Shown here: positions 11,398-22,777 of the stretch, piece after piece | Layout of the letters: every line of letters starts with the position of its first letter | Position numbering within the stretch: position 1 is the first letter of the stretch | The notes under the pieces: generated by a model | What the model saw: only the letters and a program-made list of their open reading frames with translations | What the model was told of the DNA's origin: nothing | The model's database searches: none | DNA from: Phialophora verrucosa | Taxonomy: Eukaryota; Ascomycota; Eurotiomycetes; Chaetothyriales; Herpotrichiellaceae | Direction: 5' to 3' | Assembly: GCA_002099365.1 (NCBI GenBank) | Contig: MSED01000015.1 | Coordinates: forward strand, 2,666,001 to 2,730,000 | Length of the DNA: 64,000 nucleotides | Position numbers and translations under genes: made by a program

Positions 11398-14300
11398 ATG
11401 TTTAATGGATACAACCGGCTCATTCATGGCTCGGTTGCGTCCAGCTTGGTCGCTCCAACCTTGACCTTTCGCACGACTTGCTGTTACCGCGAGATTTCCC
11501 TCAGTCATGCATTGCGACTTGAACAGAACCGAGTCACGAGGAATGCTTGCTGTTCTCTATCTCAAGCTCAGCCACGCTCCCGTCACCATGCTGCTGCCAA
11601 CCATGCACATCCTGGTGGGCTCGCAAAGAGCATGCAGCCGGCCATCTGGAGCAAAGAATCCGAGGCGAAGATCAGGCGGCGGGTTTTACACACCACACCA
11701 ACCTTGTCGCTGAGAAATGCTGGGGTGAAATGCGTACCTGCACCCAATGTGCCTAGAAAGCCGGTCTCTGCCTCGCCCTCGACTTCGTTTCTGCCTCCAC
11801 AGGCCAGTCTTTCGAAACGACCGAGCCGTCTACGGCCTCCTGTTGCTGCGCCCGGTTATCCGGCGGGAAACAAGAATAGGGATGGCAGGGTGGTTGGTCC
11901 GGATCCTTCACTACCAACCAGTCCGATTCAGGAACGCCAACGCGCGGAAGAAGAGGCGGCGAGACAAGAGAAGGAGGAAACCGAAAGAATGCGACAGGCC
12001 TGGATGCAAAAGCTGCGTGAAGCTGAAAAAATCGCTGATCTCGTCGAAGGCTTTCTGACTAGACGGCGGCGGGAAGAGGCAGAGGCCCGACGAAGGCGAG
12101 AGGGAGAGGCCAGAAGGCAACAAGCCTGGACGTTGAAGCTCCGGAAAGCCGAGCAGATCGCTGATCTTATTGAAAGCTTCGGCTGGAGTGACAAGACAAG
12201 CGTCGACCGTTACCTCCAGCTTCGTTCCCTGGTGGGAAGGGGGAAAGAACTCGAGCGCCGCCTGCAAGACTCGTACAAGAAGAGCGGCCTGAATCCCCGT
12301 ACCCGGGAGGTTGCCAATTCCGCGTGGCTTTCCCTTGTGGACGCCTTTGCCCATCCAGATCTTGCCTGGATCCAGCAGCGCCTCGACGAGAGCCGACCAG
12401 GTAGACGGCGATTCCCCTCTCCGAGAGAGGGAAAGCCTCGTCCACCCTTGCCCTGCAGAATTAAACGCTCATTGATCAGTGTCATTGCTGTCCAAGATGA
12501 TATGGCTGACACAGCTTCGATGATATGTGTGCATCTGCATGAGTTGCGTCAGCTGAGAAGAACGCGGCTCCAAATGTCTTGGTGTCCAGAAATCTACAGC
12601 TATCACAAATTCACTCTCCCCCTAGAATACCTTGCAGACGCGGCTGGCCAGACGGCCACACGTATCAGGAACGGCTATCTTCAATTCAAGAATATGGCCA
12701 CGCTGCTGTACCATCCATCCTCGCCTCGGCTGGCAAAGATCGTCGATGATGCTCGAACCCTCCACCACGTCGGGAAAGTACACTGGTTAAGCAGGGCCGT
12801 CGTACGCGAAACTCGGCACGAGCTCTCACAAATCTCTGCGTCGGCCCTGCAAAGGGACCTGTTCGCGACGTATCAGCCTCTTATCGAATACAACGCATAC
12901 TTCCCGCAGTTAAGAAATGAACTGGACTACGCCACTCGCGACCGTTCATTCGGGAAACTCCTGAGTCTTTCTGCAAGGCACTCCGTAATCCAAAGAGATA
13001 TCCGACTGCTTCAAGACTTTACGTGGCTCTGGTCAGGGATCTCTAGAGCCTCTTCCCTCGATCGTTATTGCTCGACCGACTATGACGCCTCGGCGGACAA
13101 CGCGCACGCGGGCCCCCCGGCCACCCCTATCATCCGCGCTGTTGTGCCTCCTGTTCAAGTCAATGTTGCCGAACCTGCTCCATGGGCGACCCCAACGCCT
13201 CTTTATCCCCTCGGCACCGCAATCCCCATCCTCTATGTTACGACTTTTGCTGGCCTCGCCAGTGTCTTACACCGCTTCCGCAATCCTGAGCGGTGCAAGC
13301 ATCTGGGCTTCGATACTGTTCAAGCACCCGACACACAGCGCTACCCCTTGGTACAATTTCTAACCCTAGCAAGCGAACACGAGGTTGCAGTGATCCAACT
13401 CGGCTCAATCAATTACTTTCCGCTTCTTCAGGATGAAACATTCGTGGAAGTCATGAAAAACCCCTCTATCCTCAAGGTCGGTGTGGACGTAGAGTCGCAA
13501 CGGCGAATATTGGTAGACGGCCCAGGTATCGAAGTGGAGGGTCTGGTCGAGCTTCACACGTCAGAAGACCATGGCGGTTCTGCCCACAATATATCTCCCA
13601 ACAATGATCGCGGCCGCAGGATCTCGTCAATGGCGGCGCGATCTCTCGGATTTTCTTTGCCGCCATTGGATCTGGACCACGCGGTCAAAGATATGCTCGA
13701 TTTCAGAGTTATTCGCCGCATCCATGCTACGGAGTCAGCCAATCCTATGCAATTCCTGACCCGTAGGTTGCGGAAGCTCTTCCTTTACTTTGCCCTCAAC
13801 TGACATTGATGATAGATCTTGCCTCACGAGCTTACGCTGTATTGAGAGTCTATTTAGCGTCCACGAAGGGGGGCTCCGTGTACTCAGCAGGAAGTGCCCG
13901 TCCATCGCTTGGCCCCGTCGAGGTCTACGGTCAGGCCCGAAATCCTTGGAAAAACCCGGAGTTTCGGATCACGCGGATGAAGTACCTGAGAATTATGGCC
14001 CAATTTCTTGCCGTTAGGACCACCTTTTGGGCTCAGCTAGACTCTCGGGCAACGGACCTATCGTCAAGACTTCTACAAAAGAAGCGGTTGACGGCTTACT
14101 TTCTTTTCACAACCTTCAACGAGCGCCTTGAGACTATTCAAGAGATTCTGGCGATGCCCCAGGTCGCGTCGAATATCCTTGCCATTGTCCATCACGCAAA
14201 GCTGCCATTGCGAACCATGGACGCCGCCTTACTTGAGCGTTATCGGAAAATTAACCATGAGGATATTCCGATCCAAAACATTAAGTCTGCTCGTGAAATC

Positions 14301-15029
14301 CCTGTACGAGCAAGGTCATGCATGGCTCCTACACGGCCAAGCCAAAAAGGGGGACCTGTGAATGCCACAACAGTACAAGCGGCGTGGAAGCCGATGGGCG
14401 CTCCTTCTGCAAAAGGAAAAAGACTGTTGATTGCGAAACCAGCCCCGAGGACGCCAATTTCACGATTTGCCGATCTATCTCCTTCCCCATCCTTGGAGGA
14501 TCTTGCTTCGGGCAAGGAGAGGCTTGACTCGGACAGTATACCCATCAGAAGGCTTGCCACTGATAGGCTGAACAGGGCGGAGCGCAGAAGGCTGCAGACA
14601 AAGATCAGGCGACAGCTCGATCGAGCGCGAATGCGAGTAGGGAAACAACAATCCGCGCATCCATCTGCCTCACTTACACCGGGTTCTCATCTTGTCGACG
14701 TAAACCCTCCGGTAAAACCGCACGGTCAAAAGCAATTGAAGGAGCGAACCACGAGCAAGGATGGGAAGTCTTGGACGTCGAGGAAAGCGGGATTTTCAAA
14801 TCACGTCAATGGTGCGACTCGAAGCACACTCGGCAATGCCGGTGAGGGCGGGACATTGATTTCTCCAAATCTCAGAAGAGTTCGAATTATAGATGGCTTG
14901 TCACTCGCGCAGCGCAGGAGGAAAATTAGACCCTTGACTGGAAAAGCGCGGCTGACATTAAGGCGACCCGAACATGATGCTGGTACGACGGAAGCTGCCA
15001 AAGATGCTACAACTGCAGAGTCGCTGTAA
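11398..15029 (+). CDS. Large protein with degenerate 3'-5' exonuclease (RNase D/WRN-exo-like) domain
   Basis: Exons 11398-13762 and 13816-15029; the 53 bp intron has a GTAGGT donor and CTGAC branch site, and restores frame across an otherwise fatal stop. The product is 1192 residues. The N-terminus is basic and contains RRRVLHTTPTLS, a typical mitochondrial cleavage neighbourhood, so mitochondrial location is inferred. Residues ~180-260 are charged coiled coil with two copies of a Q-A-W-x2-K-L-R-x-A-E-x-I-A-D-L unit. Residues ~610-820 resemble the DEDD exonuclease fold: LGFDT strand, LKVGVDVESQRRIL, and SRAYAVLRVYLA. Only the first and third acids (GFDT, GVD) remain; the exo-I Glu is Val and the exo-III Asp is Arg, so activity is unlikely. 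The last ~350 residues are basic and unstructured-looking. Confidence 0.78.
11995..12180 (+). repeat. Internal ~123-nt tandem duplication in the exonuclease-fold gene
   Basis: Two diverged copies begin near 11995 and 12118 and both encode a Q-A-W-x2-K-L-R-x-A-E-x-I-A-D-L segment. The copies differ mostly at third positions, so the duplication is old and kept under protein-level constraint. Confidence 0.65.
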
Positions 15030-17732
15030 GGTAGTCTACAGACGGAGAGCTACGACGTGGGACGAGAAGATGCGGGTATGGGCGGTGCTCAGACCAAGGC
15101 TGAGGATGACGACGGACGTGAAGTCGATGTCGGAGTCCAGGTTTAGGCCGCAGATGAATGCGGAGAGAAAGATTGGTGGCACGGGAAGTGAGAGCTGTTT
15201 CCCCTGTTTCATTCTCGGAGCCGGACATGGCATTGACATGGGATAGGATATGGCGAGCTTGACTCGGCCGCTGGGGAACCTCTTGCCTGCACCATCTTGA
15301 GCACGGTAAACAGGGATTCCAAGTGAAGGATAACCATAAATAACACGACAGGAGATGCCATGGATGGGAGGAAAGCCCAACAGCCATTTCATTGTTCGTG
15401 GCTTGACTGCATCGACACACATTCTGTGTGTACTTGAAGTGCACCGAGGAGAATACCAGCATCCATCGTATGTCTAATCCTCCCTCCAGAGACGATTGAA
15501 CCGGTCCCGTGGCGTGGAGTTCTATTGCTCACCAAGATCGTGTCTCCTGCCTGCGCTCTGCATCAGCAGCATACCGCAGGACGTACAATAAGTGCTTCCT
15601 CGTCATGGCTACCTACATACAGGAACTAGAGGTTTCGTGTCGCTCTCTCTGTCCCTGTCGTAGGGTGGGTACGCAAGACACGCTCGACGCGTTGGTAGTT
15701 ATGTTCACCTCGGACGGGCCTGACCTGCTCTAGACACGATATCAGAGAAGAGACAGTCACCGAACAGGAGCCTCCCCTCGCTACCTCCGTCCCACGCAGT
15801 GTACACTCGTACTCATCTCAATGACTGACTGAATGAGCGAGTAATTCCCCCGGACAAAGATACGAGGGATACGCAACTCGCTGTAGCTTGGCAGGCAACT
15901 GATTACCGTGTCGTGTCCTGCCTTTCGCCGTGCTTCCCTTTCTTTCACCCTTATGCGCATAACACGCAGGCAGTATCGTCGTGTTCAGGTCCTCCCAGGC
16001 CGGATGAGGAGGGTCACCTCCCTCGATAGACAATGCGATTTTGATTCCTCCCGTATCCGGTTTATGCACACCCACACTGCCGGTTCTCTCTCTCTTCTAT
16101 CGCTCGTTTCGGGAAACGTCCTGCCCGAGGCGGGGACCAGACTTCCAGAGCCCACTCGCAGTTTATGCTATACACAGTACTGTGCGGAGTACTTGTACAG
16201 TAACGTGTCACTTGATAGCTGGGATGGCATGCTTACTTACGAGTACTCGTCAAGTTACACGGCACGCTTGGCTACAACTACGCAAACGCAGGCGCCTGCA
16301 CGGCGACGTTACGCCACGAAAGGGCCTCGTACGCTACAGCACATATACCATGCCTGAAAGGGTGTTTGGTTCGGTCCTGTCGGGTGGTGTGGTTGCAGTT
16401 CGCTTGTGACGTCATTGGCGATGCCTGGCCCTGCCCTACCCGACGCGTTCGAGCACAGCGCCTACGAGCACACAGTCACACAGTAATACTTGGGAGGTGT
16501 ACGGAGTACGAGTGAGTATGGGTTGCCTGCCTTGGGAACGGGGAGTTAGTCATCTAGCCACGACTGGTCCGCTCTAGTCTCGTCTGATCGATGAACCTAA
16601 GCAACCGCTGAGCGGGCTTTGAACTTGCTCGTGGGGAGAGCAGGTGTGGTGTGGTGTGGTCTGAGGTGTAAGATAGGTACCGAACTGGGCAATCAGTGAA
16701 GTCCAATTGAAGTTGAGTTGCTGAAAAAGTTTCGAACCCGCTTGAATCGATCCGCACAACTCGCCACATTGCATGGCATGGCATGCATGCACGCACCGCA
16801 TATCCGGAGGACATGCAGTGATGTGCGCGCACGCACGATGGCACTGCCAGGATAGGTAGGCGGGTCCTCTGTTTGTACGAGTACTTGTGTCTTCCGGACA
16901 TAAAATCCTCTACTCATAGCTCACAGCAACTAACCTTCCGCTTACTCGTTACACCACCACCCACGATTAACCCAATCCAGCCCAACGGCTGCGAGGTTCC
17001 CAAGAAACTGCAAGGGGACCCGCAACATTCAAGCTTTTCCCCACCAGACAAGGGTACGAGGGCCCTAGATGGGTTTAGCCGGGGCCCCCGCTTGTCTGCG
17101 TGCGTGCCTGCCTGCGTGCCTGGGCCTCTATCAGAAAACTTAACGGTCTCGCTAAGTCAACGTCTGCGTGCGGATCTCAGCTGAATATTGGTTGTTGGTG
17201 GAGTGCGGCTGCGCGCAAGTATCGACACTGCCTGCCCTTCTCGGCGCTGTCTGGCTGTGTCAATGCATAATCTGATTTTCCCACTTCAAGGATCTGCTCG
17301 AGATTTGTTGTGCAAGGTAATATGCGAAATTAAAAGCGAGGCAGGGACAGGATCAACGATTTACCGTCCGGCTTGATGCATTAAGCGTTGAGGAGTGCGG
17401 TCCTCCTCCTCCCCCTCCCCCTACCAAATTAGCTGGTGGAACTGCAGGGACGGAGCGGAAACTCAATCCGACAAGAATGCATGCATTGATTGCACTTACG
17501 ACGGAACACGAGGCTGCTGGCGCCTTGAAGTGCTGATTAAGATCGCAGAAATGGTAGCAAGGAGTGTTGCCTTGTTTCGTCGCCCTCAAGTCGCTGCTCT
17601 TGCTATCCAATTGACGGCATCCTAGCTATGGGGATTGCGATACCGACGACGTCCCTATCACCTGTGTATCCAAAACATATGCCCAAACACATGAACAATA
17701 CGGCCATGTCGCATCTGGGATTCGCCAACCTC
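15030..17732. other. 2.7 kb gene-free region rich in simple repeats
   Basis: No open frame here looks coding. It contains several palindromic gagtac/gtactc words (around 16190, 16245, 16500 and 16875), a tgtggtgtgg run near 16640, a gcatggcatggcatgcatgc run near 16770, and C/T-rich sequence near 17400. I see no transposase or reverse-transcriptase remnant. Confidence 0.5.
17093..17127 (+). repeat. Short tandem CCTG/CGTG repeat
   Basis: Alternating cgtg and cctg tetranucleotides form a ~35 bp microsatellite-like run in the gene-free region. Confidence 0.6.
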
Positions 17733-19604
17733 CTACGACCGACCCCATCTCCTCCAGAAGCGTCCTTCTCTTCCCCTCTGACCCCTGGGTAGGCTGTTCT
17801 CATCCTTCTTGGCGACCCGCCAATAATACACTGGCACTCCAGATACCACAAATGCAATCACAATAACCGTCTGCACCGGCTGATTCACCACCGCTCGACT
17901 GACAAGGAATAAAGAAACGCAGCAGAAGATGATAGGCGTGGTGATATAGGTCCTGTACGGCCGCTCCAGGTGTGGTTCGCGGATGCGCAGGACAATCAGG
18001 CCAAGGACGGTCAAAAAGTAGAACGAGTACCCGGCCACGCCATAGAATGTGATCAAGGTCCCGAACTCGCCCAGGACAACGTAGATCATGGTGAGAAGCA
18101 TATTCAGCAACATTGCGTTGACCGGTGTATAGCCCATCCCGATGGACTCGTCGCCGAATACCTTTGCCAGAGATTTCGACAGCCAAAATCGTTTCCGCGT
18201 CTTATTGAGCGGCGTGGCTGGTTCTGGTCCCGAAGAATATCCGAACCCAATTTTACCAAACACCGCGGGAATGTATCCTTCACGGCCAGCAACGTAGACC
18301 AAGCGGCCGGAGGTGAATGTCGTGGCATTGAGTGCGCCGAAACACGAGGCACCGACGATCAGGGCAAGAATGAGTGCGCCTAAGGGGCCGAAGACCTTGC
18401 TGCCAAATTGCACGGCGACAGTGTTGGACTTGTTGATTGTTTCCAGGGGGAGAACGAAAATGTAGGCCACGTTGGCGAGAATGTAGCATCCGATCACGGC
18501 AGGCATGGCAGTGTGTATCACACGTGGTAAATCCCGGCTTGGATTCTTGAATTCCCCCGTCACGTAGTTTGTGTTGTCCCAACCATCGAACGCCCAAAGA
18601 CCTGCGTACAAGGCGACGGCCCAGCTGGATATGTCGGTTGAGGTGTTCGCAAACCAGCTTTGATTGCGCCAGTCTGTGTTCGCGGGCCCATTGAAGGAAA
18701 GGCCAGTGGCGGCCACGACGACCCCGATGACTGTTACCGCAATAAGCGCAACGAATTTGAAGAACATGAAGAGATCGCCCAGGCGCGCCGCAAAACGCGT
18801 CGAGACGCAGTTGAACACCGTGACCAGCATGAGTGCAACCAGTGCGGGGATCTTGTTGATCCACGGATTGACGTCTTCGACTTCGGCACCGATTGCTGCA
18901 CGGACAATGTATTCGCCGAAGATGATGGCGATAATGGCCGCACCACCAGGTTTTAATACCAGGATTGCGCTCCAGGTGAAGAGAAACCCAACGACCTCCC
19001 CAAAGATCTTGGCGAGGTAGATTTGCGCGCCCCCGTTCAGAGGTATCGCGCCGCCGAGTTCCGCATATGAGGCGGCTCCTGTCCACGCCAGCAACCCTGA
19101 AATCGCCCACACCACCAGGGCTGCGCCCGGGGACCCGACATGTGAATTGACCTGTGCCGGCGAAGAAAAAATCCCCGACCCGATTATCAAGCCGACCACC
19201 AAAGACAGGCCGTTCAGGTATGTCAAAGTCTTGTTCTTTTCCAGGTTCTGCAAATTGCCCCGTCGCTCGAGCGAAAGGGACACGGCCGAGGGATTGCCTA
19301 GCGCAGTGTAGCCTCCGCCCGCCGTCGAAGAAAGAGGAAAGAGTGCAGGGGTGAAGTCGAAGGCGGAAGACACCGAGTAGGATCGCCCATGCAGCCCTCT
19401 CCGCTCTGAAGCTGGGTTCGCACTGTCGAGAGCATCGTCGTTCTCGAGGGACAGTCGTCGGGAGGAGGAGATGCCCGATCGTGAGGACGCTCCAGAGCTA
19501 GGCAAGTCGTCTGGCTCCGAGTCTGCGAGGGATGCAAGCTCGAGAGAATCTCTGCCCGGCTGAGGCCTCTGGACTTCGGAGAAGCCAGAGGGGGGAGGAG
19601 GCAT
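17733..19604 (-). CDS. APC-superfamily amino-acid permease (LAT/methionine-permease-like)
   Basis: Single exon, 623 residues, ATG at 19604. The first ~130 residues are a Ser-rich cytoplasmic tail. TM1 then carries the APC signature GLIIGSGIFSSP, where main-chain groups bind the amino-acid carboxylate. About 12 hydrophobic segments follow. YAELGGAIPLNGGAQIYLAK in TM3 and WAFDGWDNTNYVTGE in TM6 are typical of LAT-type exchangers and fungal Mup1-like permeases. It probably imports neutral amino acids at the plasma membrane. There is no intron, unlike most neighbours. The exact substrate is not predictable. Confidence 0.92.
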   Translation of the reverse strand: MPPPPSGFSEVQRPQPGRDSLELASLADSEPDDLPSSGASSRSGISSSRRLSLENDDALDSANPASERRGLHGRSYSVSSAFDFTPALFPLSSTAGGGYTALGNPSAVSLSLERRGNLQNLEKNKTLTYLNGLSLVVGLIIGSGIFSSPAQVNSHVGSPGAALVVWAISGLLAWTGAASYAELGGAIPLNGGAQIYLAKIFGEVVGFLFTWSAILVLKPGGAAIIAIIFGEYIVRAAIGAEVEDVNPWINKIPALVALMLVTVFNCVSTRFAARLGDLFMFFKFVALIAVTVIGVVVAATGLSFNGPANTDWRNQSWFANTSTDISSWAVALYAGLWAFDGWDNTNYVTGEFKNPSRDLPRVIHTAMPAVIGCYILANVAYIFVLPLETINKSNTVAVQFGSKVFGPLGALILALIVGASCFGALNATTFTSGRLVYVAGREGYIPAVFGKIGFGYSSGPEPATPLNKTRKRFWLSKSLAKVFGDESIGMGYTPVNAMLLNMLLTMIYVVLGEFGTLITFYGVAGYSFYFLTVLGLIVLRIREPHLERPYRTYITTPIIFCCVSLFLVSRAVVNQPVQTVIVIAFVVSGVPVYYWRVAKKDENSLPRGQRGREGRFWRRWGRS

Positions 19605-20907
19605 GGTTCTTTCGTCGAGACGGGCTCGGCGAAGTTGAGCGACGTTACTAGTGCGCGGGATTCATCATCGTGTCGTCAACATGGCCTTGCGCGACTTCAA
19701 CTCGAATCCGACATATCTGAACCTAACACCTGGGGACGGCGGTGTTGGAGTTGTCTCGGATGGGTAAGCGGCAGCGAGGGCGACACCGCGAGCAGAACTG
19801 CAAGGAGAGGCCAGCTGGAGGTCAACAGGCGCCAAGCCGCTAAGCCGCGCTGATTGGTCGGCCGCAGATGCTGCTTTAACTTGTCCGTAATTCGCTCGTG
19901 TCTGAGTCGGTCTGAATCGCAGTCATTATCTCAGCAGCCCACGATCGTCGCCGAGCTCCTATGCAGCTAATGTCGTGCCGATGACCCTGACCTGTCACAA
20001 AAAACCTCAAGCCATCGTGTTGATGCTCGCAACTTCTCGACAACGCGATGATTTTCTGCATACCTTCCGTGGGGAGCAGCCCGTGTCCCTTGGTTGGGTG
20101 CCAATTTTACGGTGCTTGGTCAGGACAGCCTGCCGGCCCTGTGGCACTCGTCTGGATTGACCCGATTGAGCCACCTGGTCGAGGGTTGTGGTAAAGTATT
20201 GTCAACTTCCTCGAGCTCGCTTGACTGTAGAGAGTAGGGGTAGGCGAGAGGCAGCTCATGGCAGTGTCCAAAGAGGCAATCCCACCGCTCTTGCCACTTG
20301 GATGTCGCTTGCACGACTTAGCAATAGCACATGGAAGATGAGAGAGCAGACGTGGAGGTGGAGAGTTGAGACTTCTTATGGCGTTTCGGGAACATCAATC
20401 GGATACACCGGCCGGGCGTTGATCCCCTGCGCTTGTGCTGCATGGTTTACCAAAGAACTAATGCAGTCTGTCACGGGCGGAGCCTGACGATTCTTCGAAT
20501 CCGCGAAGCACATTGGTGGTCGTTCCCGTACAAGACTCGTTGTGAAGCCCGAATGCCACACTGCCGGCAGCTGCTCATCGGCAAGATGCCATAATCGGCT
20601 ATGGAAGATCGAATATTACCAAAGCTATGGATCGGGACGCTCTATCGCTAGGGTTCATTAGTCATGTCTCTGGGGGTATTCGCATGCACTCCCGACTACG
20701 AGATTGGAGGAAATTGCCCTAGCGAGTCATTGTGAGGCTACTTGATACTGCAAGGCATTTGCTAATGAGCTTTGGAGGCGTCTGCCGTTCTTGCTCATCA
20801 AGGATCGTACGAGGCAGGCCAGACCGACTCTCATATATCTACCTCCTCGGATTAACTAATCTCTACTTGTTACCATGCAGCATTCTCGGACCGGGGGCCT
20901 TCTCGAC
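19605..20907. other. Intergenic region
   Basis: No gene is supported. It serves as promoter for the permease on the left and for the regulator on the right. A CTAAT...CATGCAG stretch at about 20855-20880 could be the end of a 5'-UTR intron of the next gene. Confidence 0.45.
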
Positions 20908-22777
20908 ATGTCTCAACAAATCCATTTTGTGGAGACAAAACCCGGGACAGCCTTGGACTCGAGCCAAGTACGTGCACTGCGATCGCACGTGCGGAAGGTC
21001 AATTTGGAAAGGTCCAACCAGAAAAGCACTCGGCGATTGGAGAACTTTCGCTCCTTGACCATCACCGACTTCTCTGAGACTGGGAAGGCGAAAGGTGCCA
21101 AGAAGAAACAGTCGTCCCAGCCCGATGTCACTCAGCTCGAAACGGAAATTCAAAACCTTCCATCGGGAGAAGACCCGCCACAGGATTGTCCGCTTGCCCC
21201 TAGCAGCCCTGAGATTCCTACAAGAGCCTTCCAGTGCCTCTCGATTCCGGATGGCCAGTTCCTGCCAAAACGGTGCAACTGCAACAGGTCGAGCCCGCCG
21301 CATCGCCAATCGCCGGGCCCGAGCCAGCGGTCATCCCCAGTTAACTCTCCCCCGAGCGATGGCGTACATCCACACGCAACTCAGATAGCGAATGCTATTG
21401 ATGTCGATGAATCGCGGATCAACGATTTGCTCAGAAGCTGTGGGTCGCTATTTCGCGGGAGTCGAGATATTCAGCTGACTGTTCTAGGTGCTTTCCAGGT
21501 AGCGGCCGAACCTCTGCTCTCTTCCAGCGCGACCGCTGGCGACCTCTCGGCACTCCCATTATTCCCGGAATGCTTATCCAACTCGGCATTTCTGTACGCC
21601 TTTCTTTACTCCATCCTACATATCCACAACTCCTGCATTGCGACAAACGAGTCACTGGCCCTCAAGACGAAAGCGATTGAGTGCTTGAGAGGAGATCTCC
21701 GCAAAGATGATCCTAACGTTCGAGCCCTGACCATTGGCACCATCCTCCTGCTGTCATGTGTCGCTGTATGTGAATCCCTCGAAGTCAATGTCACAGACTA
21801 ACCGCGGCCCAGTATCATTGCGGAGACCTTGCCGAATCTACGGCACATTCTGAAGGCCTATACAAGCTCTTGGAGCACTGCCATACGGACGGTATCCGCT
21901 TGCCAGCTGAGGTACTTCGTGCAATCTTCTGGTAATGCGTCTTGTCACCTACTCAAACTATATCAGACTAACTTGTTGATGTAGGCAGCATCTCCTAGGT
22001 ACTGCGTTAGTTTGTGATCAGCACAGGTTTCTGCAGCCGGACTTTCAAATTCTCCTCAACCGTCCTCAAGACTTTCCTGCCCTCAACTCACTGCCGACAG
22101 TGCCTGTGGGATTCGAGTTACACGAAGAAGTGATCAGCCCCGATGTTCTGCTGTCCGTCCGCATCATCTTGCAGCTTCGGACTCTTACCGGCTCCGACAC
22201 ATCCGATCCCACGATGATTGAAGACCTCCAAGCCCGTGTTGAAGCGAGGCTGGTCTTTCACGAAAAAAGCTGCAAAGAGTTCGGCCCAATAGCAGAATGT
22301 TGTCGTGTTGCGGTCTACATTGTCAGCTACATCAGCAGCTCGGCGACGTGGAAAAGCGCTTTTGTGCCTCTGCGCCTGGCAGAGAAGCTCCTTACCTATC
22401 TTGAAAAGACAAACATACAGGACCGTTGGCGCTATCGACGTGACTTGTTCTTGTGGCTGCTATTCGTGGGAGCATCGGTTGGCAAAGGTCAGAACTGTTT
22501 TGCTGCTGAGCTTGCTGCGCGCTACCAGCAGTTCATTGAGAGTATCAGGGGAGATGTCACAAACTGGACCGATCTGAAGAACGGACCAAGAGCCCTCCAC
22601 AATGTGATGAAGAATTTCATCTACGCGGAAGACTGGGTGGAAAAGAGGCACCTGCTTCCAAGCTGGAGTGACCTTGAACGGACCATATTTCTGTGTGGTT
22701 CGGACGACATTGACACCGAAATGGACACCGAAGCATTATTCCAAGAGCTGGTGCCAGATACTAACCTTTTTGAGTGA
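20908..22777 (+). CDS. Fungal-specific transcription-factor-domain protein without zinc cluster
   Basis: Exons 20908-21765, 21813-21931 and 21985-22777 with introns of 47 and 53 bp, both with CTAAC branch sites; 589 residues. I start at ATG 20908 because the following MSQQIHFVETKPG is how many members begin, while ATG 20875 sits inside a possible splice acceptor. The N-terminus has the conserved basic stretch (RALRSHVRKVNLERS) found in fungal regulators that lack a Cys6 cluster. After a Pro/Ser-rich linker, residues ~165-580 resemble the helical fungal-specific regulatory domain, with YHCGDLAES and RRDLFLWLLFVGA segments. Target genes are unknown. The product may be a nuclear cofactor rather than a direct DNA binder. 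Confidence 0.8.

Noticed and set aside
15030..17732. Transposon remnant in the 2.7 kb gene-free region
   Set aside because: No transposase, integrase or reverse-transcriptase motifs and no terminal inverted or long direct repeats are visible.
18280..19110. 276-codon minus-strand frame within the APC permease
   Set aside because: It is an out-of-frame shadow of the permease. Membrane motifs occur only in the 17733-19604 frame.
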